Assembly (NCBI GenBank): GCA_947455515.1
Contig: CANGOF010000011.1
Coordinates: 1 to 46,105, forward strand
Reading direction: 5' to 3'
Length of the DNA: 46,105 nucleotides
Origin: Flavobacteriia bacterium
GTDB taxonomy: Bacteria > Bacteroidota > Bacteroidia > Flavobacteriales_D > Crocinitomicaceae
Positions 25,883-34,736 of the stretch are shown here, piece by piece. The translations under genes and the position numbers were made by a program. Below the pieces are notes generated by a model. The model saw nothing but the letters and a program-made list of their open reading frames with translations. It was not told the origin of the DNA and did not search any database. Numbering within the stretch: position 1 is the first letter of the stretch; each line of letters starts with the position of its first letter.

Positions 25883-27982
25883 TTATTTAGTCACCTGAAA
25901 ATACTTCATTAAAGTTCCTCCCCCCACATTTAACTGCAAGATGTAACTTCCAGCTAATAATTCATTCGTTGGAATAATTACTAAGTTTTTTCCTAATGCT
26001 CCTTGAAGAGTACTTCCAATCACTTTTTTACCAGAAACGTCAAGGACGTTATAACTAACGGTTATGTTAGATTGTAATGTAAATTCTACATGTAGCTCAT
26101 TGTAGGTAGGGATTGGGTATACACGAATATCCTCTTGAAGTTCTTGTTCATTTATTCCAACAATCAACTCCGAACTAGGAGCTGCTGGATATAAATTAAT
26201 ATCATCTAAAAAGAAATTATTACCACCACTACCATCAAATGAAAAACGTAAACGAGTATTAGGAGTCCAATATGTACTATTAATATTGGTGATATGAACA
26301 GTTGTCCAATCTGAAGGACTTGTTGGTGTCCAATTGGTTGTTACAATTGCTCCGGATAAGTTTACGCCTGATAAAGTTTTTCTTGAATTCCAGTTAGCCC
26401 CACAATCTCCAGACATATACACACGTAATACTTCCGAGTTCGTGGTGTTCTTTTTGCGATAAGCATAACGAAAAGTCAAGGTTACTTGACCTTGATCTTT
26501 TATATTAGATAAATCAATTGCACTTGAAATAATCTCATCAGTACTAACTATGGATTCAACAAAATTCGATAATTTCAAACACTTTGTATCCGAATAACCT
26601 GCTCCATTAAAGACTTCAAAAGCTTGGTTGTTTCCAGAGTTAAAAACAGACCAAAAGGTAGAATTGGAAATACTACTATAGTTAGTAAATGTTTCTAAAA
26701 GTGGAATTTTTTTGCCCTCACCTAATACTGTTATGAAATTTGTTTTTGTGATAGTTAATGAGTTTGTTCCGTCTGAAACTGTTAAAGTGACGTTATAACT
26801 TCCCGGAGTGTTATAAATTACTGTTGGGTTTTGATCTGTCGATGTAGCAGGCGTGCCGCCAGGAAATGTCCATAACCATTTTTTTGGAGAATTATAGGAT
26901 GCATCTTTAAAAATAATCTGTTCACCTAAACAGGTTTGTTGATAATCCGTAGTAAAATCTGCTTTACATATGACAGGATTTATACCGCCTACAGTAGTTA
27001 AATTTAGAGTTGACCAAATATTCTTTCTTCCTCCAATGTAGGAATTTAAAGCAGCATGCATTCTGTCAACTTGACCTTGCGTAAACATTTTGCTACAATA
27101 AGAATAATCCATATAATTTTCCACGTTTGCTCTTTGGCCACAATACTTATCGTTAAGGTTGCAAACTCCTTTATCTCCGATACAATTTGGCGTATCTAAA
27201 ACATCATCATCTATTTGACAATTTGTAGTATCCCCCGCACTGTTTCCTGGCCCCCATGTATGATATAAATTCAACCAATGACCAGATTCATGAGTAAGTA
27301 CCCTACTGGTATGAGTTGTACTTGTTCCTATACTGCCAACATAATTGTGTAATACAAAAATACCATTATTCATACCATTGTAATTGGAATTAGGTAGTAG
27401 CGTATATCCAGAAGCTTGAATATTAAATGCTTGACATATAAAAATGTTTAAATATTGATCCCCAGGCCATTCTCCTTGGTAAACATCGTTTCCATCAACA
27501 ATTAATTGTATTTGATTAGCTCCAACTGTTTCTAAGGTTGGTGTAAACGTTCGTGTTATACCAGAAAAACATTTTTTGTTAGGAGCTATTGTTGCTAATA
27601 CGAATTCTACCTGAACATCTGCAGGCTTTCCTTTGAAATCTGGATGTACGTTTAATGCATCAGCATTTTGTAATCGATAATCTCTATTTAATATAGCAAG
27701 TTGATCTAATATCTGTTCTCTTGATATATTCTCCTCACCATTGGAATGAAGTACATGAAAAACGATAGGTATTTTATAAATTGTCCCTCTTTTCTGAACA
27801 GGATTTTTTAACATTTCATGTAAGACTTGTTTTTGAATCTTTTGATCAAGTTCAAATTGAGCTTTAAATTCAGGGTCTTTTAATTTTTCTTGTAATATTA
27901 AATGTTCTCCGCAAGGTAATAATTGAGTGAAATTTAAACTATATACGAAAGTAAATAACGTAAAGAATGCAATTTTTTTCAT
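25883..27982 (-). CDS. Secreted M43-family zinc metalloprotease with PKD domain and T9SS type A sorting domain
   Basis: A 699-residue protein with signal peptide MKKIAFFTLFTFVYSLNFTQ. The catalytic region carries the metzincin zinc motif HESGHWLNLYH (His231, Glu232, His235, His241) and a downstream Met-turn in VENYMDYSYC, as in M43 cytophagalysin/pappalysin-type proteases. A PKD domain follows (KKWLWTFPGGTPATS, YNTPGSYNVTLTVSDG), then a galactose-binding-like beta-sandwich with FFLDDINLYP at its end. The C-terminal 80 residues are a T9SS type A sorting domain (IRVYPIPTYNELHVEF, LLAGSYILQL). The protein is expected outside the cell, degrading proteins. The zinc-binding third His follows N-L-Y rather than G-L-x, common in this family. 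Confidence 0.93.
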   Translation of the reverse strand: MKKIAFFTLFTFVYSLNFTQLLPCGEHLILQEKLKDPEFKAQFELDQKIQKQVLHEMLKNPVQKRGTIYKIPIVFHVLHSNGEENISREQILDQLAILNRDYRLQNADALNVHPDFKGKPADVQVEFVLATIAPNKKCFSGITRTFTPTLETVGANQIQLIVDGNDVYQGEWPGDQYLNIFICQAFNIQASGYTLLPNSNYNGMNNGIFVLHNYVGSIGTSTTHTSRVLTHESGHWLNLYHTWGPGNSAGDTTNCQIDDDVLDTPNCIGDKGVCNLNDKYCGQRANVENYMDYSYCSKMFTQGQVDRMHAALNSYIGGRKNIWSTLNLTTVGGINPVICKADFTTDYQQTCLGEQIIFKDASYNSPKKWLWTFPGGTPATSTDQNPTVIYNTPGSYNVTLTVSDGTNSLTITKTNFITVLGEGKKIPLLETFTNYSSISNSTFWSVFNSGNNQAFEVFNGAGYSDTKCLKLSNFVESIVSTDEIISSAIDLSNIKDQGQVTLTFRYAYRKKNTTNSEVLRVYMSGDCGANWNSRKTLSGVNLSGAIVTTNWTPTSPSDWTTVHITNINSTYWTPNTRLRFSFDGSGGNNFFLDDINLYPAAPSSELIVGINEQELQEDIRVYPIPTYNELHVEFTLQSNITVSYNVLDVSGKKVIGSTLQGALGKNLVIIPTNELLAGSYILQLNVGGGTLMKYFQVTK

Positions 27983-28124
27983 AGGTTGGTATTGAATAGT
28001 ATTTTGGATTTTTCCAATTCATCTAAATATAGATTTAATAATAGACGTAATTTATATAAAAGGTTGTTTTTATTTGAAAAAAATAGATATACTAACATTT
28101 AATTTTTCAGAACTTACTTTTTAC

Positions 28125-28158
28125 ATTGCAAAACCTAATTGCAAAGTCCTTACATTTG
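28125..28158 (+). promoter_or_regulatory. Candidate promoter for the purE operon
   Basis: TACATTTG (28151-28158) fits the -7 box TAnnTTTG, and ATTG (28125-28128), one mismatch from TTTG, lies 22 bases upstream. The predicted transcription start falls near 28164, giving a very short leader of about 10 bases before the purE ATG. Confidence 0.5.
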
Positions 28159-28173
28159 CTAAAAATACAATAA

Positions 28174-28659
28174 ATGGTGAAAGTTGGAATAATTATGGGT
28201 AGCAAATCGGATTTGCCGATAATGCAAGACGCTGCTCATATATTAAAAGAGTTTGGAGTTGAATTTGAAATTAATGTCGTATCCGCACATCGTACTCCAG
28301 AGTTGATGGTGGAATATGCTAAAAATGCGCATAAGAGAGGAATTCAAGTTATTATAGCTGGTGCTGGAGGCGCAGCACATCTTCCTGGTATGACTGCTTC
28401 TTTGACTCCACTTCCAGTGATAGGAGTTCCTATTAAATCAAGTAATTCGATTGATGGTTGGGATAGTATTTTATCTATTCTCCAAATGCCAAATGGAATT
28501 CCTGTAGCAACTGTTGCTTTAAATGCTGCGAAAAATGCTGGGATATTAGCTGCAAAAATGATTGCTACTGGAGACCAAGAATTATTAAAAATATTGGAAA
28601 ACTACATGCAATCACTAAAAGAAGCAGTTCTTGAAAGTGGTAAAAATTTATCAGTTTAA
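28174..28659 (+). CDS. purE: N5-carboxyaminoimidazole ribonucleotide mutase PurE
   Basis: A 161-residue class I PurE. The nucleotide-binding GSKSD (residues 9-13), catalytic SAHRTPE (from residue 37), [13 protein letters not shown] and the [20 protein letters not shown] segment are all present. PurE converts N5-CAIR to CAIR in de novo purine synthesis; its partner PurK is not in the window. It is the first gene of a tight cluster; dut starts 30 bases downstream. Confidence 0.97.
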   Translation: MVKVGIIMGSKSDLPIMQDAAHILKEFGVEFEINVVSAHRTPELMVEYAKNAHKRGIQVIIAGAGGAAHLPGMTASLTPLPVIGVPIKSSNSIDGWDSILSILQMPNGIPVATVALNAAKNAGILAAKMIATGDQELLKILENYMQSLKEAVLESGKNLSV

Positions 28660-28689
28660 ATCCATAAATGTCCATTTGAACTTCAAATT

Positions 28690-29124
28690 ATGAATGTTTC
28701 CATTATAAATAAATCTAACAATGCTTTACCGGCCTATGAAACTGAAAATTCAGCAGGTTTAGATATCCGTGCTTTTATTGATGAAACAATAGTATTAAAA
28801 CCTACGGAAAGAAAATTAATAAAAACAGGCCTATTCCTTGAAATCCCTCATGGGTTTGAGGCGCAAGTTCGACCAAGATCAGGATTAGCATTAAAAAATG
28901 GGGTTACAGTTCTTAATTCTCCTGGAACTATTGACGCTGATTATCGTGGAGAAATAGGAGTGATTTTAATAAATCATTCCATCGAAAATTTTGAAATTAA
29001 CACAGGAGATCGTATTGCGCAACTCGTTTTTGCAAAAGTCGAACAAGCTACATGGAAAATAACCGAAACTCTAAGTAATACTGAAAGAGGGGAGGGTGGT
29101 TTCGGAAGCACTGGAAAAAAATAA
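28690..29124 (+). CDS. dut: dUTP diphosphatase (dUTPase)
   Basis: A 144-residue trimeric-type dUTPase with all five motifs: SAGLDIRA (I), [12 protein letters not shown] (II), [20 protein letters not shown] (III), [12 protein letters not shown] (IV) and the C-terminal P-loop-like [10 protein letters not shown] (V). The enzyme hydrolyses dUTP to dUMP and pyrophosphate in the cytoplasm, keeping uracil out of DNA and feeding dTMP synthesis. It follows purE by 30 bases and the nucleotidyltransferase gene begins 9 bases later. Confidence 0.97.
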   Translation: MNVSIINKSNNALPAYETENSAGLDIRAFIDETIVLKPTERKLIKTGLFLEIPHGFEAQVRPRSGLALKNGVTVLNSPGTIDADYRGEIGVILINHSIENFEINTGDRIAQLVFAKVEQATWKITETLSNTERGEGGFGSTGKK

Positions 29125-29133
29125 TACCACATT

Positions 29134-30141
29134 ATGAAAATTATCGTACCTATGGCGGGTCGAGGAAGTCGACTTCGCCCACATACTCTTACTATTCCTA
29201 AACCATTAATTCCTGTAGGGGGTAAACCAATTGTGCACCGATTAGTCGAAGATATTGCTTCGATTTGTTCAGACAAAATTGAAGAAATCGCTTTTGTTAT
29301 TGGTGATTTTGGGGCAGAAGTTGAAAAAGAATTGATTCAGGTAGCTGAAAATTTAGGTGCTAAAGGTTCAATACATTACCAAGAACAACCTTTAGGAACT
29401 GCACATGCAGTATATTGTGCAAAAGATTTATTAGATGGACCAGTTGTTATAGCTTTTGCAGATACTCTTTTTAATGCTGATTTTAAATTAGATGCAACCG
29501 TAGATGGAATTCTTTGGGTAAAACAAATTGAAGATCCTTCAGCATTTGGAGTAGTAAAACTGAATGAAAGCAATGAAATAGTCGATTTTGTTGAAAAACC
29601 GCAAACTTTCGTTTCCGATCTTGCAATGATTGGGATATATTATTTTAAAAACGGACAAGATTTACGCAAAGAAATTGAATATTTATTAGATAACGAGATT
29701 ATTAAAAGTGGGGAATACCAATTACCAGATGCACTTAGACGTTTGACTGTAGCAGGGAACAAGTTCAAGCCTGGAAAAGTAGATGAATGGTTAGATTGCG
29801 GTAATAAAGAAGTCACCGTTCATTCAAATCAACGTGTGTTAGAATTCGATTTAGCAAAAGGAAAAAATACAATCTCTAAGGATCTACAAACTGAAAACTC
29901 CGTGATTATACAACCTTGTTATATTGGTAAAAATGTAAAAATTGAAAATGCAATTGTTGGACCGCATGTTTCTATAGGTGATGGGTCATGTATATCAAAT
30001 TCAATTATTAAAAACACTATTATTCAAAATAATTCATGTATTTCAGATGCATTGCTACAAGATTCAATGATTGGGAATCAAGCAAAATATCAAGGTAGAT
30101 TTGGTGATATTAGTTTAGGGGATTTTTCTACCATTTTATAA
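29134..30141 (+). CDS. Sugar-phosphate nucleotidyltransferase with left-handed beta-helix tail
   Basis: A 335-residue protein with the nucleotidyltransferase signature PMAGRGSRLRPHTLTIPKPL followed by PVGGKPIVHRLVED at the N-terminus. The GTAHAVYCAKDLLDGPVVIA segment and FADTLF, with a metal-binding Asp, complete the catalytic domain. The last 80 residues contain imperfect hexapeptide repeats (IGKNVKIENAIVGPHVSIGD), a left-handed beta-helix like those of GlmU-type or RfbA-like proteins. It transfers a nucleotide to a sugar 1-phosphate to form an NDP-sugar for envelope glycans; which sugar is unknown. It sits 9 bases after dut and overlaps the TPR gene by one base (TAATG). Confidence 0.88.
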   Translation: MKIIVPMAGRGSRLRPHTLTIPKPLIPVGGKPIVHRLVEDIASICSDKIEEIAFVIGDFGAEVEKELIQVAENLGAKGSIHYQEQPLGTAHAVYCAKDLLDGPVVIAFADTLFNADFKLDATVDGILWVKQIEDPSAFGVVKLNESNEIVDFVEKPQTFVSDLAMIGIYYFKNGQDLRKEIEYLLDNEIIKSGEYQLPDALRRLTVAGNKFKPGKVDEWLDCGNKEVTVHSNQRVLEFDLAKGKNTISKDLQTENSVIIQPCYIGKNVKIENAIVGPHVSIGDGSCISNSIIKNTIIQNNSCISDALLQDSMIGNQAKYQGRFGDISLGDFSTIL

Positions 30142-31844
30142 TGAATAAAATAATTCTTTTTAGTTGTATTCTAACGATCGTAAGTGCTTGCGGTACAAAT
30201 AAAAAGATGTCATATAATTCACAAAGCAATTCACCTCAATACATTGAAAAATTTCACGAAGCGCTTCGTTGTAAACAACGTGGACAATATGAAAATGCAA
30301 TAACGCTTTTCGAATCCTGCATCTCTGAAAATAAAAACGACGATGCTGTATATTATGCATTATCTGAATTATATGGATATGCGAATCAAAAAGAAAAATC
30401 AATTCAAGTTTTACAGAAAGCATCAGAATTAGACCCTCAAAACGAGTATTATATACAAGATTTAGCAATTAAATATTTAGCAACACACAATTATAAATTA
30501 GCAGGGGATAATTATAAGCAATTATTACTCAAAAATCCAAGAAATGCAGAATGGTTAATTAATTATTCGGAGTGCTTATTAAAAACAAATAAATTGAAAG
30601 AGGCTTTTGAAATCCTCGAACAACTTCAGTTAACATTAGGTGAAACACCGGAAATTTTCATAGAAAAATACAAGGTAAAACGATATTTACAAGACGATAA
30701 AGCTGCTGAAAAAATTCTTTTACAAGCGATTGAAAAATTTCCAACCGAAAATGAATTATTAGCACAATTAATCGATTATTATTTTGAAACTAAAAATGAC
30801 GATGCGGCAATTAAATTATTATTCAAACTTGCAGAGTCTAATCCTAAAAACGGTAATGTACATCTTACGCTTGCACAATATTATTTAGAAAGAAATGACA
30901 AAAAAAATACCTATAAAGAATTAAAACTTGCATTTGATTGTCCTGAAATTACACTTCAGACGAAAACTAAATTACTGATGTATTTTTTTGACAAGCAAGC
31001 CAGATTGGATAAAGAAGTGGAAGAATTAGCTATGCAATTAGTTAATAATCATCCAAAAGAAGCAAGTGTACATACTCTTCATGGGGACATTCAAGGTAAA
31101 AATGGTAACGATACTTTAGCTTTAATGTCCTACCATAAAGCAATCGAATTAGATCCATCGCATTATTCGATTTGGGAACAGGTAGTAATAATGGAATATG
31201 AATTTCAACAGTACCAACAACTCTATACGGATTGTAAAAAAGCAATCGAACTATACCCTTCTAAAAGTAAATTGTATTTGCTTGCAGGGGTAAGTGCTAA
31301 TCAATTAAAAAAATACAACGAAGCAATCGAAGTGTTAGAGTTAGGAAAAGAATATACAGGTAAAAACCAAGAATTAAAAGCGGAGTTTTACGCACAGCTT
31401 GGTCAAGCATATTTTAAAAACAAACGACATCAAGAAGCAAATGAAAGTTACACCAAAGCTATTGAACTTGATCCCAAGAATCAATTGAATTTAAATAATT
31501 ATGCATTTTACTTAGCAAATGAAAAAATGCAATTAGATAAAGCCTCAAAAATGATTCAAGAGGTTCTTACGAGCTATCCCAATGATTATCATTTTTTAGA
31601 TACTTATGGCTGGGTTCTATTTCAGCAAGGTAATTATGAATTGGCTTTAAAAACATTTATTCAAGCACAAAATACCGCTAAAAATGACCCGTTAATCATG
31701 GAACATATTGGCGATGCCAATTTCAAAATCGGAAATATACAAGAAGCCGTTAACTTTTGGAAATCTGCCTTAGAAAATGGCTCTAAAAATAGCATCTTAC
31801 CAAAGAAAATCGAAAAAAAACATTATTATGATGCGATTTTTTAG
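30141..31844 (+). CDS. Tetratricopeptide-repeat lipoprotein
   Basis: A 567-residue protein with lipobox signal MNKIILFSCILTIVSACGTN (Cys17). Nearly all of the rest is tetratricopeptide repeats: clear copies include AVYYALSELYGYANQKEKSI, ASVHTLHGDIQGKNGNDTLA, AEFYAQLGQAYFKNKRHQEA and FLDTYGWVLFQQGNYELA, with perhaps ten or more units. It is anchored to a membrane, probably facing the periplasm, and should act as a protein-binding scaffold. The start overlaps the previous stop by one base, and the 3' end overlaps the DUF4292 gene by 17 bases, indicating coupled expression. Confidence 0.87.
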   Translation: MNKIILFSCILTIVSACGTNKKMSYNSQSNSPQYIEKFHEALRCKQRGQYENAITLFESCISENKNDDAVYYALSELYGYANQKEKSIQVLQKASELDPQNEYYIQDLAIKYLATHNYKLAGDNYKQLLLKNPRNAEWLINYSECLLKTNKLKEAFEILEQLQLTLGETPEIFIEKYKVKRYLQDDKAAEKILLQAIEKFPTENELLAQLIDYYFETKNDDAAIKLLFKLAESNPKNGNVHLTLAQYYLERNDKKNTYKELKLAFDCPEITLQTKTKLLMYFFDKQARLDKEVEELAMQLVNNHPKEASVHTLHGDIQGKNGNDTLALMSYHKAIELDPSHYSIWEQVVIMEYEFQQYQQLYTDCKKAIELYPSKSKLYLLAGVSANQLKKYNEAIEVLELGKEYTGKNQELKAEFYAQLGQAYFKNKRHQEANESYTKAIELDPKNQLNLNNYAFYLANEKMQLDKASKMIQEVLTSYPNDYHFLDTYGWVLFQQGNYELALKTFIQAQNTAKNDPLIMEHIGDANFKIGNIQEAVNFWKSALENGSKNSILPKKIEKKHYYDAIF

Positions 31845-32640
31845 CATAGTTGTATTATTCACTTTGCATATAGGTTTTACTTCCTGTGCAAAAAAAATAA
31901 TTGGAGATGTACCATTAGTAAAAGTAGATCGTAAAAAAACATCTGAATTAGTTTCTATAATAGACAGTATTTCTAAAATTACACCCTCCACTTTTTATTC
32001 CAAAATAACTACGAATTACAAAGATACTAACCAAGAATTATCCTTTAAAACTTCTGTTAGATTGATAAAGGACAGCGCGGTAACAGCAATGATTACCTAT
32101 GCAGGAATTCCTATTGTAAATTCTATCATCACGAAAGATTCGCTTCAATTTACTAATAAAAAGGACCGATGTTTTGTAAAAACAAATTTGAAATTATTGA
32201 AACAAGAATTTGGAGTTGATTTTGATTTTAAAAATTTGCAAGAATTATTACTTGGGCAACCTCTTGGATATAATCCGTTACAAAAATATTATCAAATTCA
32301 TGATCCATATTCTTATATCGTTTCCTCGCATCGAAAAAGAGAAATAAAAAAAATGGAACGTAAAAATTTTGATGATTTTATTCTCAAATATTATTTTACG
32401 AATGATTCCTTAGGGATCAATAAAATGGAAATAGAAAACAATAAAGATTCTACTTATATTATTGTATCTTATTTATCAAAAAAGAAAATAGAAAGCTTTT
32501 GGATTCCATCTGAAGTAGAGGTAATAATTACTACGAAAAAAAACAAAATTCAAATTCGACTCAATTACGAAAAAATTGAAATAAATCAAGAACAAGAAAT
32601 CTATTTTACAATTCCTGAAAATTATGAAGCTTGTAATTAA
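31828..32640 (+). CDS. DUF4292 lipoprotein
   Basis: A 270-residue protein starting MMRFFSIVVLFTLHIGFTSC, where Cys20 begins the mature lipoprotein; a longer upstream frame from 31777 is less likely because it puts charged sequence before the signal. The regions DVPLVKVDRKKTSEL, TNYKDTNQELSFKTSVRLI and ITKDSLQFTNKKDRCFVKT match DUF4292, a Bacteroidota family resembling lipoprotein-carrier or outer-membrane assembly factors of the LolA/LolB-like fold (the fold link is recollection). It overlaps the TPR gene and the EnvC-like gene by 17 bases each, so all three are probably co-translated. Confidence 0.85.
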   Translation: MMRFFSIVVLFTLHIGFTSCAKKIIGDVPLVKVDRKKTSELVSIIDSISKITPSTFYSKITTNYKDTNQELSFKTSVRLIKDSAVTAMITYAGIPIVNSIITKDSLQFTNKKDRCFVKTNLKLLKQEFGVDFDFKNLQELLLGQPLGYNPLQKYYQIHDPYSYIVSSHRKREIKKMERKNFDDFILKYYFTNDSLGINKMEIENNKDSTYIIVSYLSKKKIESFWIPSEVEVIITTKKNKIQIRLNYEKIEINQEQEIYFTIPENYEACN

Positions 32641-33964
32641 ATTTTGTATACTCATTTTTATCCTTTTTCAATACACAATTGGATTTGGACAAAAGAACAG
32701 TGAAAAATTACGAAAAGAACAAGAACGCTTAGAAAAAAGTATTTCAGTTACTAAAGGATTACTTAAAAAAGCAAAGTCAAACACTGCAGCTACATTAAGT
32801 GAATTACGTGTACTTGAAAATCAAGTGAAATACAGAGAAGAATTATTGAAGAATTTTGATAGTCAAATTAGAAGTACAGAATTAAAAATTGATCAAAAAT
32901 CACAACAAATAACAGAATTAGAAGAAAAATTAGATCATTTAGTTTTTCAATACAAACAATTGCTATTATATGCTTACAAACACAGAAGTAAAGAAGGACA
33001 ATGGATGTATGTTTTTGCAGCTAAAAATTACAACGAAGCAGTTAAAAGAAAAAAATATTTAATCAAAATTGCTGAACTTCAACGTAAACAAAAACAAATT
33101 ATTCTTCAACACCAACGTTTAATTTCAAAAGAAAAAACTTCTTTAGAAAAAGAAAAGGAAACTAAAATTGGAATAGCGGAACAAAAAAAATTGGAAAAAG
33201 AAGTCCTGTTAGTCGATAAAAAAGAACAGGAAAAAAATTACCAACAGCTGAAAAAAACGGAAAATAAATTAGCTTCCGAAATGCAATTAATTGAAAATAA
33301 AAAAATCATTTTAAAACAACGTATAAAAGAAGCTATTAATGCTGAGTTAGCAGCGGAAGAAGCAAAACGTAAAGTCAACGAAAGAAAAATCACAGCAAAT
33401 AAATCAAATTCAAACGTTTCAACTTCAACAGCAAATAGTTCAACCAGTAGTAATAATAAAACTTCAACTACCTCAAACTCTACTGCTGAGGCTCCCAAAA
33501 AAACAGTTGCAATTTCTGAGACCAAAGAAGTTGCTTTAAATCAAAGCTTTGAGAGTAATCGTGGTAGATTACCTTGGCCAGTTGAAAAAGGAACAATTAC
33601 GGAGGGTTACGGAAAACAACCCCATCCAAAATTAAAAGAAATTTACACCAACAATAATGGGATTGACATAAGTACACATCGAAGTGCAAATGTTAGAGCA
33701 GTATTTGAAGGAGAAGTAACTAGTGTGCTTTCTATTCCTGGTGCTGGAAAAATTGTAATAATAAAACATGGAAATTACCGCACAGTGTATTCCAACCTTC
33801 AAGAAGTTTATGTTAGTGTTGGAATGAAAGTTAAAACAAAACAAGCTTTGGGGTCATTATTACCTATAGATGGAGAATCACTTTCTGTTGCCCATTTTGA
33901 AATTCATCAAGTGTCTAATGGCCAAATCAATCGAATGAATCCAAGTAGTTGGATAGCGAGATGA
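32624..33964 (+). CDS. EnvC-like murein hydrolase activator with degenerate M23 (LytM) domain
   Basis: A 446-residue protein. A signal peptide (about 1-22) is followed by a long lysine/glutamate-rich coiled coil (about 25-240), a low-complexity Ser/Thr/Asn linker, and a C-terminal LytM/M23 domain beginning LPWPVEKGTITEGYG (residue 316). The zinc-site HxxxD is N-x-x-x-D here (Asn344, Asp348), and the HxH pair is Val422-x-His424, so catalytic residues are missing. This is the pattern of EnvC/NlpD proteins, which activate peptidoglycan amidases for cell separation rather than cutting the wall themselves. It is the last of three overlapping genes. Confidence 0.88.
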   Translation: MKLVIKFCILIFILFQYTIGFGQKNSEKLRKEQERLEKSISVTKGLLKKAKSNTAATLSELRVLENQVKYREELLKNFDSQIRSTELKIDQKSQQITELEEKLDHLVFQYKQLLLYAYKHRSKEGQWMYVFAAKNYNEAVKRKKYLIKIAELQRKQKQIILQHQRLISKEKTSLEKEKETKIGIAEQKKLEKEVLLVDKKEQEKNYQQLKKTENKLASEMQLIENKKIILKQRIKEAINAELAAEEAKRKVNERKITANKSNSNVSTSTANSSTSSNNKTSTTSNSTAEAPKKTVAISETKEVALNQSFESNRGRLPWPVEKGTITEGYGKQPHPKLKEIYTNNNGIDISTHRSANVRAVFEGEVTSVLSIPGAGKIVIIKHGNYRTVYSNLQEVYVSVGMKVKTKQALGSLLPIDGESLSVAHFEIHQVSNGQINRMNPSSWIAR

Positions 33965-34020
33965 TTTTCTTTTCATGAAAATAAGTAATCCATTATTTTA
34001 CATAAATTAATAAACTAAAT

Positions 34021-34602
34021 ATGTTTACTGGTATCATAGAACAATTAGCTACAATCAAAAAGATTGTAAAAGAAAATGAAAATTTACATATTACTTTGGA
34101 GGCTGACTTCGTTAATGAATTGAAAATCGATCAAAGTGTTGCTCACAACGGAATCTGCCTAACTGTTGTAGCGATTGAAAACAACACATATACAGTGACC
34201 GCAATTCAAGAAACAATCCTTAAAACAACCATTAGTTTTTGGGATTTAACAACCAAAGTGAATATCGAGCGATGCATGCAAATGAACGGAAGATTAGATG
34301 GTCACATTGTTCAAGGTCATGTTGATACAACTGGTAAATGTACACGTATTGAAGATCAAAATGGTAGTTGGAAATATACTTTTGAATATTCTGATAAACA
34401 GGTGACCGTTGACAAAGGTTCAATAACAATAAATGGTGTAAGTTTAACGGTAGTTGATTCTGAAAGTCAAGCTTTTTCAGTATGTATTATTCCATATACA
34501 TATGAACATACAAATTTCCATCAGCTTAAATGTGGAGACCCAATCAACCTCGAATTCGACATCATAGGAAAATACGTAGCTAAATTGATAGGCAATAATT
34601 AA
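34021..34602 (+). CDS. ribE: Riboflavin synthase, alpha subunit
   Basis: A 193-residue protein starting with the invariant MFTGIIEQ. Two lumazine-binding half-domains are visible: HNGICLTVVAIENNTYTVTA in the first, and GSITINGVSLTVVDSESQAF followed by IIPYTYEHTNF in the second; MQMNGRLDGHIVQGHVDTTG joins them. The enzyme dismutates two lumazines to riboflavin and a pyrimidine in the cytoplasm. It lies 56 bases after the EnvC-like gene, and other rib genes are absent from the window. Confidence 0.96.
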   Translation: MFTGIIEQLATIKKIVKENENLHITLEADFVNELKIDQSVAHNGICLTVVAIENNTYTVTAIQETILKTTISFWDLTTKVNIERCMQMNGRLDGHIVQGHVDTTGKCTRIEDQNGSWKYTFEYSDKQVTVDKGSITINGVSLTVVDSESQAFSVCIIPYTYEHTNFHQLKCGDPINLEFDIIGKYVAKLIGNN

Positions 34603-34655
34603 ACTTAACTTACGTTAAGATATTATTAACATCCAAAAAAACGATTTTCAACATA

Positions 34656-34686
34656 TTTGAATTAGAAAAAGTTTTATGTATGTTTG
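34656..34686 (+). promoter_or_regulatory. Consensus Bacteroidota promoter for the exbB-exbD-tonB operon
   Basis: TTTG (34656-34659), a 19-base spacer and TATGTTTG (34679-34686) match the Bacteroidota -33/-7 consensus exactly. The predicted transcript begins near 34692, leaving about 45 bases of leader before the exbB ATG at 34737. Confidence 0.8.
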
Positions 34687-34736
34687 TAACCATAATTAGT
34701 AAAAAATTTAAAATCTTAAACTAAAATTAAAAAGTG

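Noticed and set aside
25860-25889. AT-rich inverted repeat between the 94-residue gene and the M43 gene, considered as a terminator
   Set aside because: The stem has only A-T pairs apart from one C-G, contains a T-T mismatch and lacks a clean T run; support is too weak.
31777-31827. Upstream extension of the DUF4292 frame
   Set aside because: It places about 17 basic residues before the lipoprotein signal and lies deep inside the TPR gene; the ATG pair at 31828 and 31831 gives a standard signal.
33969-33982. TTTTCATGAAAA palindrome after the EnvC-like gene
   Set aside because: Short A/T-rich palindrome without a T run or a second copy; chance is likely in this base composition.
34604-34619. 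CTTAAC-TTAC-GTTAAG hairpin after ribE, considered as a terminator
   Set aside because: Six-base weak stem not followed by T; it is not counted.
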